From assembly GCA_947463915.1 (NCBI GenBank), contig CANHVO010000005.1, forward strand, positions 1-62,891: a stretch of DNA of 62,891 nucleotides. The letters run 5' to 3'. The position numbers were made by a program, and so were the translations under genes. Under the pieces are notes generated by a model that saw only the letters and a list, made by a program, of their open reading frames with translations, was not told the DNA's origin and ran no database searches. This DNA is from Planctomycetaceae bacterium (GTDB taxonomy: Bacteria; Planctomycetota; Planctomycetia; Pirellulales; Pirellulaceae). This document shows positions 56,736 to 62,891 of this stretch, one piece after another; the first letter of the stretch is position 1, and each line of letters begins with the position of its first letter.

Positions 56736-58238
56736 CTAGCCCTTTTGTCGAGCTAGCTTTCTCAAGAATTTGCCAATTTGTGACCATGGCGTCAATCGGG
56801 GCGTTTCCAAAGCGACTTCCGATTCAGGACCTAACAAGGGGGCGTTTTCCGCAACTGCGAGTTCAAGCGGTTGGACGAGTTCTACATTTTCCGGCTTCAG
56901 TTCTGCGACACGGCATTCCCTTGCCAAAGCGTGCTTGTCTACCTGGCCTTGTAAATAGGAAATATGTCCATGCATCTGCTCGACGATTTTCAATCGCTCT
57001 CTCGCCTCACGTTGGAAATACAGAAAAAGCGGAAGCACATCGCGTGAGATCGACGCAGTGGAGTCCGTCATCGTTTCTCGGAAAATACTGAGTAGCGTGC
57101 GGCCAAACGATTGAAGTCGTTGAGGATTTTCTTGATTTGCCATCCTTTCTGACTCCAAGTCGATTCCGTCTGGAAGCTTGTCCCAAGTTCCGACAATCAA
57201 CTCAGCCAGGGATTCGGAATTCGTTGATTCAAAGAAAAAGCCGCTTTCACTGAGTTGTTCACGGTGTACTGGTATGTCAGAAAGCAGAATGGGTTTTCCA
57301 AGGCAACGTGCTTCTTCGACGGAAGTACTCCATCCTTCAAACAAGGACGGTTGCAAAATGAGTTTTGCTCCTCGGTACAATTGCCATTGATCCTCACGAG
57401 GAACCATTCCTAGAACGCGAACATCATCCGCAATTCCTGCATTCTGTAAGTAATCACTCAATTCGGAGAAATGCTCTGGGGATCGCGAGTCCGTGGTTGC
57501 CCCCGTGCAAACAAGCTGATAGCGATGACCACTCTCACGCATTTTTTTCCATGCTTGAAATACTGTCAGGTGGTTCTTGTGTTTCCAAAATTGGTATGGA
57601 AGGTATGCGTAGGGTTGGCATATTCCTAAGCGTCTCAGTGTGTCATTGACATTAACAACAAGTGCCGCGGGTGGTGGCGAAGTCGTAAATCGCAATACGG
57701 CTCCACGTTCTTTTGCAGCCGGATAAAATCGAGCCAAGTCGTGACGCACTGTTTCGCTGCTACATACAATTCGTGACGAAATTGCGGTCATGAACGAGAA
57801 CAACTGATCTCGGAACGCGATTTCTGCCTCCGAGAAAAACTCTGGGTAGTACTTGTGTTGGTAGTCGGTAATCCAAGCCACCAATTTCCCCGAAAACGTG
57901 ACGCACGGTGGAGAAATGGCAGGAAACAATATCTCGCATTTTTGCGACTCCACGGTTTCCGTTAATCGGGCGAGGCCCGCCGGCGTAGCCACATCGGATT
58001 CAGAAACCGATATCACCTCAATCCAATCGCATTTGGAGAAATCAAATGTTTCACGAAACTTTGGAATCAGATTCTCAGGTACAAACGCAACGACGGTCGG
58101 CCGTTCCTCAATAGGAAGAGTCGATAACGCTTCTAGACAGTGACATACATAGTACAAACCAGCAATCCAGTTTGCCCATTGATGGATACTATCCTGCACG
58201 AGCCAAAATGCGATTCGAATCGAAAGTTCCTTTGGCAT
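56736..58238 (-). CDS. GT4-family glycosyltransferase
   Basis: A 500-residue GT-B glycosyltransferase. The acceptor half contains WITDYQHKYYPEFFSEAE and CSSETVRHDLARFYP. The donor half has YLPYQFWKHKNHLTVFQAW, VRVLGMVPREDQWQLYRGAKL, and ILQPSLFEGWSTSVEEARCLGKPILLSD, with the GT4 E(x7)E pattern around FEGWSTSVEEA. The C-terminal 100 residues are helical. The start at 58238 is a choice; longer frames overlap the upstream epimerase by more. Part of the minus-strand block 61932-56736. Confidence 0.88.
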   Translation of the reverse strand: MPKELSIRIAFWLVQDSIHQWANWIAGLYYVCHCLEALSTLPIEERPTVVAFVPENLIPKFRETFDFSKCDWIEVISVSESDVATPAGLARLTETVESQKCEILFPAISPPCVTFSGKLVAWITDYQHKYYPEFFSEAEIAFRDQLFSFMTAISSRIVCSSETVRHDLARFYPAAKERGAVLRFTTSPPPAALVVNVNDTLRRLGICQPYAYLPYQFWKHKNHLTVFQAWKKMRESGHRYQLVCTGATTDSRSPEHFSELSDYLQNAGIADDVRVLGMVPREDQWQLYRGAKLILQPSLFEGWSTSVEEARCLGKPILLSDIPVHREQLSESGFFFESTNSESLAELIVGTWDKLPDGIDLESERMANQENPQRLQSFGRTLLSIFRETMTDSTASISRDVLPLFLYFQREARERLKIVEQMHGHISYLQGQVDKHALARECRVAELKPENVELVQPLELAVAENAPLLGPESEVALETPRLTPWSQIGKFLRKLARQKG

Positions 58239-59133
58239 CTCGGATCCAGCGAACGTACTCTCGAAGCCCATCTTCGAGGACGAAACAAGGGCGCAACCCC
58301 AACTCGACAAGCTTCGAATTATCAGCTTTCCAAAAACGAGGAGAACCGGGTGATATTGTACCTGAAAAACGAAGTTGCCCGCGATAGCCCAATTCCGAGA
58401 GAAACGCTTTCGCCAATTCGCGAATGGTTACTGATTCCCCCGATGCGACATTGAGTTGGTTTTCGTTCCAACTGGAGTCTCGGATGATGGCCATAACAAG
58501 ATTGGTTAGGTCTCGGATATACACGAAATCTCGGGTTTCTGAACCATTGCCACCCAACGTCACGCAAGGATTGTTGAGCGATTTTTGATAGGTATCCCAA
58601 AGAACTTGCTTCTTTAGTCCAGGGCCATATGCAGAAAAAATTCTGAGATCCGTAATTTGCAGTCCATGATTTTCGCGAAACCACTGCCCGATTTCCTCGC
58701 ACCTCAGTTTATGAATTCCATACGGTGAAATAGGTTTGCATTGTGTTGATTCGGTGATCGGTAATTGCTCTGGTTGGCCATAGACCGCTGCGCTTGACAT
58801 GAACACGACTCGGGTGCTCGGACTAGCAACGGCGATACAAGCGTATAGATTGCGTGTGAGCACGACGTTGCTCGCATAATCTTGGCCTGGGCTGGCGATG
58901 GATGCACCAACGCTCGCTGCCCCAGCGCAATGCACAACGTAGTCCGGTTTTTCGTCCCGAAGATATTGCTGAAAGGCCGGGCCACTCATCTCCCCGCAAT
59001 AAACTCGTACGGCCGCAGCGTGCGGCAGGGCCTTGGAGCGTACACAGGCAATCACGTCATGACCGGTCGCTACCAGCTCTTTCGTGACGGCGTCGCCAAT
59101 GAATCCATTCGCGCCGGTAACGATGACTTTCAT
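58189..59133 (-). CDS. NAD-dependent sugar epimerase/dehydratase
   Basis: A 314-residue extended SDR protein. The NAD-binding GANGFIG motif directly follows the start; then VVHCAGAASVGAS, SSAAVYGQPEQLPITES, and catalytic Tyr and Lys in YGIHKLRCE. Then RIFSAYGPGLKKQVLW and FVYIRDLTNLV. Members epimerise or dehydrate nucleotide sugars such as UDP-glucose or dTDP-4-keto sugars. The ATG at 59133 gives the standard N-terminus; another ATG at 59154 overlaps the preceding stop. Its 3' end overlaps the GT4 start by 50 nt. Confidence 0.9.
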   Translation of the reverse strand: MKVIVTGANGFIGDAVTKELVATGHDVIACVRSKALPHAAAVRVYCGEMSGPAFQQYLRDEKPDYVVHCAGAASVGASIASPGQDYASNVVLTRNLYACIAVASPSTRVVFMSSAAVYGQPEQLPITESTQCKPISPYGIHKLRCEEIGQWFRENHGLQITDLRIFSAYGPGLKKQVLWDTYQKSLNNPCVTLGGNGSETRDFVYIRDLTNLVMAIIRDSSWNENQLNVASGESVTIRELAKAFLSELGYRGQLRFSGTISPGSPRFWKADNSKLVELGLRPCFVLEDGLREYVRWIRDAKGTFDSNRILARAG

Positions 59134-59153
59134 CTTTTGAAGTCCATTTGGCA

Positions 59154-59930
59154 TCACCACTTTCGAACAGCGACTGCGACACCATAGCCAAGGTCAGTGT
59201 ACTTGGCTGCGCTAAATTGTGCGTTGTTGCCTACGAGATCGTCCCATACCTCTTCGAGATACGTATGCTGTGGATGCGTGATGTCGTCCAGTAGCAAGAT
59301 ACCTCCCACGGCCAAATGTGGCAAAACTTGTTGGATGTCCTGTCTAGCGCCCTCTTCGGAATGGTCGCCGTCGACATTGATCATATCGAATTCGATTTCA
59401 GGAAACTCGCGAAAAAACTCCGGCAGTGTTTGATGAGAATCGCCCGAAACCAGTTCGAGACTCCCTGTAAAACCAACTCGCTCCAGTTCCTCTCTTACAA
59501 AATCCGGGCCTGGATTTGGCATTCCTGCATAATTCGGCATCCAAAGATCGAATCCGAAAATACGGCAAGCGGGGCTGCATTGTGCGACGATGGAAAGGCT
59601 TCGCCCTCTTCGAACGCCGATTTCCAAATAGTTACGGGGTTTTAATAGGGAAGCACTTGCATGCAAGAAAGTAAGCAAGTCAGCATAATTCCAGTGCGTC
59701 CCAAATCTCTCTTCTCCAGCTTGATAATAGGCCCTGAGGTAGGTTAGATATTCGTCTTCCGAAAGGATTTCGAGCGTATCCATCACTGCGCGTCGAGTCG
59801 ATTGCGATTGTGCCTTGGAGGCGATAGTCTGGCCTGAAAGCATAACTGGACAGAGCCAGGCCACACCGGGCATTTCAAACACACTATGCAATTCGCATTT
59901 TTCCACAACTTCGCAGACTGGGTTTTGCAT
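59154..59930 (-). CDS. Class I methyltransferase (Methyltransf_24-like)
   Basis: A 258-residue protein with a helical opening (LEILSEDEYLTYLRAYYQ), then NYLEIGVRRGRSLSIVAQCSP (SAM loop), FGFDLWMPNY, LELVSGDSHQTLPEFF, EFDMINVDGDHSEEGARQDI and GGILLLDDITHPQHTYLEE. This is the layout of cephalosporin-hydroxylase-like or glycan methyltransferases. The start at 59930 leaves a 31-nt gap to the upstream gene; starts at 59783 or further upstream cannot be excluded. Confidence 0.82.
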   Translation of the reverse strand: MQNPVCEVVEKCELHSVFEMPGVAWLCPVMLSGQTIASKAQSQSTRRAVMDTLEILSEDEYLTYLRAYYQAGEERFGTHWNYADLLTFLHASASLLKPRNYLEIGVRRGRSLSIVAQCSPACRIFGFDLWMPNYAGMPNPGPDFVREELERVGFTGSLELVSGDSHQTLPEFFREFPEIEFDMINVDGDHSEEGARQDIQQVLPHLAVGGILLLDDITHPQHTYLEEVWDDLVGNNAQFSAAKYTDLGYGVAVAVRKW

Positions 59931-59961
59931 ACTATTCAATGGAGCACCTATGCTTTCGTGG

Positions 59962-61932
59962 TTAAGCCGCTCGCGATACGCAGCTCGAGGAAGGGGATGA
60001 ACTGGAAGGCTTCCAGGCCGTCGTGGCATTCACGCACCGTGTGATGTACGAAGTGAACTTGTGCTTTTGTTCAGCTTGTTTTTGCTTGCTGACGTAATGC
60101 TCCATTCGATGGGCGATTTCGATATCGCTGGGAATGTAACCAAGTTCGCGTTTTCGCAAACGGTTCATGTCCTGTTGACCGACTGAAGCTTGGAGTTGGT
60201 TGGTCTTTTGACTTTCGGTTATCCGGAAAGCTCCAAGGAATCGGGGTAAATGAGCGAAACGTAGACCGTGGCTTCGGAATCGCAAGATCATGTCCCAGTC
60301 CATTGCAAAGTGAAAGGACTCGTCGACTTTTCCGCCGATGGCATCCCATGCGCTTCGTCGCCAAAACATAGTTTCTTGCGGGATGAAATCGGCCCACACG
60401 ATGGCTCCGGCATCGTGCTCCGGAAGAACCCAGTAATTGATAACCCGATCTTCTTCGTCGATCAGCAATCGATCACCGTAAACGACATCCACCTCGGGAT
60501 GTTGTTCGAAGTGATTAACGACGTAGTCCAAACTCCCAGGCAGGAGGATATCGTCTGAGTTCAGGTAGGCCATGATATCGCCGGAGGTTCGTTCAAGTCC
60601 CATATTGATGGCATGCGATTGACCGTGGTCCTTTACCGATTGCCACGAAGAAATTTGCGACTCATATTTCCTGATGACTTCGACACTGTTGTCGCGTGAG
60701 CAACCGTCTTGGACGACATACTCCAGTTTCGGATACTGCTGATCCAAAACACTCGTCAACGTGCGTTCAATGAAAACGCCCTGGTTCAGATTTGGTGTAG
60801 CGATGGAAATCGAAAGCGAACTGGTTGAGCGTTTCTGATAGTAGCTGTTTGGTATCAATAGCGGGGATGGTTCGTTGTATTTCAATTGAAAAATACGGCG
60901 GGACGGACGGTCGACTGACGCAGGTTTGGTGGCAGCCTGAATCTCGAGAGCTTGTTCCGGTTTCGCTTGTGGATCGGGCTCATTGAATCGAAGAAATCGA
61001 GTCGCGAAACGAGGCCGCTTTAGCAAGTGATTGGATTCGATTCTCGCATGCTCGAGGGCCAGGCTCATTGCCGTCGTAAACTTTTGTGAGGAAGTTAAAT
61101 TGCCCGCTAGTCGATAGTTGAATGCGGATTGAAATACGTGACGGTCGAAGGAGATGCTGGAAAGTCGAGTATGGCCAGCAAGATCGGCTTCGATGGCCGC
61201 ACGATGCAGAATCCAACGGTCGGCAGGTTCCAGTTCATGCGATTTCAAAATTTCGATGGCTTCGTTCGTTGCAAATAGCTGTTTGCCCATCTCCTCCGGA
61301 GTGGCTTTTCTACGAACATACGTTACACGATTGCCAATGATCTTGGCTTTGATTTCAGCCACCGGAACTTTTGCCATGGCCAGTCGCAGTGCGAACTCAA
61401 AATCGGCATGAAATTGGCGAGTTGCATCGAATCCGCCGAACTCTTGAAAGAGTCGCCTGTCGTAGATAACGGCATCCTCGACGAGTGAAACTCGCGAGCA
61501 AAGGTTTCTGAGGGAAGGCAGCCTGGGGTTTCGCTCTTTATGCGGTAAATCATTCTGGTCAACTTCAAAGCCTGCACCATAGAGCATTCTTGCGGTTGGA
61601 TTCGAAGCCATCGTTTCCGCCGAGGCCTCAAACCAACTATCCATCAAGATGTTGTCAGGGCTCAACTTCATCACGTAGTCGCTGTTGATAACTGCGCAGC
61701 CCAGATTGAATCCTTCTGCGAGCGAGCAAAACGAATGCGTGACGATTTTCAGAGATTGATTTGGAAACTCGCTTCGAAGTCGACTGGCATCCTCTTCTCG
61801 GTTGACAACAACGACACACTCGACGTTCTGAGAAATCGAATCGGTGGTGTTAGCTGACAGCGCACTGTTGACAGAGCGCAGAACGTAGTCGGTCCATTCG
61901 ACGAGAGGGATGATTACCGCAATCTGCTTCAT
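59962..61932 (-). CDS. Double GT2-domain glycosyltransferase
   Basis: A 656-residue protein with two glycosyltransferase domains. The N-terminal one begins IAVIIPLVEWTDYVLRSVNSAL and has AEGFNLGCAVINSDYVMKLSPDN, where SPDN takes the place of the DxD. The C-terminal one (from about 360) begins SISIATPNLNQGVFIERTLTSVL and has VQDGCSRDNSVEVI and DIMAYLNSDDILLPGSLDYV. Two different linkages may be made by one polypeptide. The ATG at 61932 was chosen over an upstream TTG. First gene of the minus-strand block. Confidence 0.88.
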   Translation of the reverse strand: MKQIAVIIPLVEWTDYVLRSVNSALSANTTDSISQNVECVVVVNREEDASRLRSEFPNQSLKIVTHSFCSLAEGFNLGCAVINSDYVMKLSPDNILMDSWFEASAETMASNPTARMLYGAGFEVDQNDLPHKERNPRLPSLRNLCSRVSLVEDAVIYDRRLFQEFGGFDATRQFHADFEFALRLAMAKVPVAEIKAKIIGNRVTYVRRKATPEEMGKQLFATNEAIEILKSHELEPADRWILHRAAIEADLAGHTRLSSISFDRHVFQSAFNYRLAGNLTSSQKFTTAMSLALEHARIESNHLLKRPRFATRFLRFNEPDPQAKPEQALEIQAATKPASVDRPSRRIFQLKYNEPSPLLIPNSYYQKRSTSSLSISIATPNLNQGVFIERTLTSVLDQQYPKLEYVVQDGCSRDNSVEVIRKYESQISSWQSVKDHGQSHAINMGLERTSGDIMAYLNSDDILLPGSLDYVVNHFEQHPEVDVVYGDRLLIDEEDRVINYWVLPEHDAGAIVWADFIPQETMFWRRSAWDAIGGKVDESFHFAMDWDMILRFRSHGLRFAHLPRFLGAFRITESQKTNQLQASVGQQDMNRLRKRELGYIPSDIEIAHRMEHYVSKQKQAEQKHKFTSYITRCVNATTAWKPSSSSPSSSCVSRAA

Positions 61933-62199
61933 GCTAGTTTGCTCAAGTAAAAGTAAGGGGGGATCAGTCGATTGCACAACGGCCGAAAGCAATCAGAAAC
62001 ATCCTATTTCTGGCTTCTGTGAAACTAGTAATCACAGCTTGCAACGTCAAGACGGATTGGAAATGCTGCAATGAGTCTTGAGAGTAAATGCGAAATTTCT
62101 CAAAGTTTTTCCAAAAAACCTGGTTGTGTTTGGGGACTGGACAGCGGAATGCTAGCTAGTTAGATGGACGCTTCGCTGTACAAGAGGCAAGGTGGTTAG

Positions 62200-62340
62200 C
62201 TAGCAACCTTGCCTATCCTCAATCCAATTCTGAATGTCAGATAACGCCCTAACGATTTCAGGCCAGGATGGGCCGGACTCAAAGCGAACGCGGGCCTCGA
62301 GCCCAAGTTCGCAATAGGCTTGGCGTGCTAAGGACGCCCT
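62200..62340 (-). pseudogene. Short orphan coding remnant
   Basis: About 47 in-frame codons (ending CELGLEARVRFESGPSWPEI ... WIEDRQGC) run between a TAG at 62343-62341 and a TAG at 62202-62200. Composition is protein-like, but the frame is cut at both ends. Possibly the C-terminal stub of a glycosyltransferase-type gene; not recognised with confidence. Confidence 0.25.
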
Positions 62341-62420
62341 CTATCCAGCTACATACATTCCATGAACGACCACGCAGAATCTAATCCTTCTATGTTTACG
62401 GTTACCGGATTGTGATTAGT

Positions 62421-62714
62421 CTACCGTTGGTGTCGCTGTACCGTGTATTGAACACCATCTGGAGTCCCGTAAATTGTGCAGCCAGGCAATCGTTCGCCCA
62501 AGGAATCCATACCTGATCGCGTAACTTTAGTTCCTGGTAGGTGGAGATAGTACATTCGTTTTAAGTGCGTGATTTTTCGAGGACTTTGTCTGAGACGCTG
62601 GTGTTTGAAATATCGACATATCCTAATAATTCAAGATTTTTCAAATAGGCGAGCCTTTTGTCTCTAACCTTCGTGCCTCGCAGCCACAATTGTTCTAGAT
62701 TCACAGCGTTTGCG
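62421..62714 (-). pseudogene. Frameshifted leucine-rich-repeat remnant
   Basis: On the minus strand, LEQLWLRGTKVRDKRLAYLK and LELLGYVDISNTSVSDKVLE read in one frame, then break. ITHLKRMYYLHLPGTKVTRSG and LGERLPGCTIYG continue in another frame to a TAG at 62423-62421. The pattern (LxxLxLxGTKVTDxGL) is the planctomycete LRR type. Adding one A in the A-run complementary to 62573-62577 would restore continuity. A one-base deletion is therefore likely; sequencing error is possible. The 5' part is missing. Confidence 0.7.
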
Positions 62715-62733
62715 GGGGAAAAAGGGGAGGAAG

Positions 62734-62791
62734 AAAAGGAGTCAGGAACCGTTTATTGAACTTGTGTGGAAAACGGTTCCTGACACCTTTT
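62734..62791. repeat. AAAAGGTGTCAGGAACCG-type palindrome
   Basis: Arms at 62734-62754 and 62771-62791 match at 20 of 21 positions around a 16-nt loop. A dispersed repeat of this general type is common in bacterial genomes. It separates the LRR remnant from the IS end. Confidence 0.7.
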
Positions 62792-62803
62792 ACATCCACC
62801 TGG

Positions 62804-62891
62804 TGTCAGTGGGCGCTTTAAAAGGGGCCACTCATGAGCGCTTCAAAAGGGGCCAGTTGTTGATTTTTTGAGTGCTACCTAAGACTTGGCC
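62804..62891. mobile_element. Probable left end of an IS21-family element
   Basis: From TGTCAGTGGGCGC, two 20-mers with two differences stand 25 bp apart: GGGCGCTTTAAAAGGGGCCA (62811-62830) and GAGCGCTTCAAAAGGGGCCA (62836-62855). TGT followed by multiple GCGCTTnAAAAnnGGCCA repeats is characteristic of IS21-family ends, upstream of istA. The transposase genes would lie outside the window. The target duplication cannot be checked here. Confidence 0.55.

Overview
The window looks like chromosomal DNA of a planctomycete, most likely of the Pirellulales/Rhodopirellula type. The reasons are an N-terminal LEPR-type sorting motif on a giant SdrD-like surface protein, a tandem Ser/Thr kinase protein, an STN-like secreted protein and LRR fragment of planctomycete type, moderate G+C, loosely packed monocistronic genes, and many short palindromic repeats between genes. 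No rRNA, tRNA or CRISPR array was recognised. The assignment rests on reading protein motifs by eye; no database search was run.

Left part (1-11,600): an MscS-type channel with a long coiled-coil N-terminus, an OPT-family oligopeptide transporter, a broken IS200/RAYT-like Y1 transposase surrounded by palindromic repeats, an excisionase-HTH/receiver regulator with its own terminator, a membrane-anchored endonuclease/exonuclease/phosphatase-fold protein that has lost nearly every catalytic residue, and a large secreted two-domain esterase-like hydrolase.

Central part (11,850-22,570, all + strand): a PAS-LuxR-type regulator, a DabA-type inorganic carbon transporter subunit (DUF2309), two consecutive NuoL/M-like membrane proteins, and a 1135-residue protein that joins two protein kinase domains to a degenerate Hsp70-like domain. 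I regard this group as the most unusual system in the window. It could be a bicarbonate/CO2 uptake complex with a dedicated signalling protein, but that link is inferred from gene order.

22,800-44,900: bifunctional proline catabolism enzyme PutA, a membrane-thioredoxin fusion, a methyltransferase, a secreted STN-like protein, a DUF4139/MuiA-like protein, 2-oxoglutarate dehydrogenase E1 (sucA) preceded by a 37-bp tandem palindrome array, a secreted WD40 protein followed by the LEPR/SdrD/FG-GAP surface giant, and two membrane-anchored hypotheticals.

45,000-62,000: a surface glycan locus. It has an MsbA-like ABC exporter, a FemAB/GNAT-like transferase, methyltransferases, a NeuD-like acetyltransferase, a beta-propeller glycosidase-like protein, a DegT-family sugar aminotransferase, several glycosyltransferases (GT2, GT4, GT8-like and a double GT2), RmlA, an FkbM methyltransferase and a sugar epimerase. 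The + strand block 47,206-52,711 and the - strand block 61,932-56,736 each look like operons. The right edge (62,000-62,891) holds a frameshifted LRR remnant and what looks like the left end of an IS21-family element.

Several dispersed repeat families occur between genes: a 69-bp inverted repeat in four copies, one of them in a 132-bp MITE-like insert with an 8-bp target duplication; a 24-bp perfect palindrome family; GGGAGGGT-type hairpins; and an AACCCGAAGCGTGAGCGAGG-type element that supplies the stop codon of one glycosyltransferase gene.
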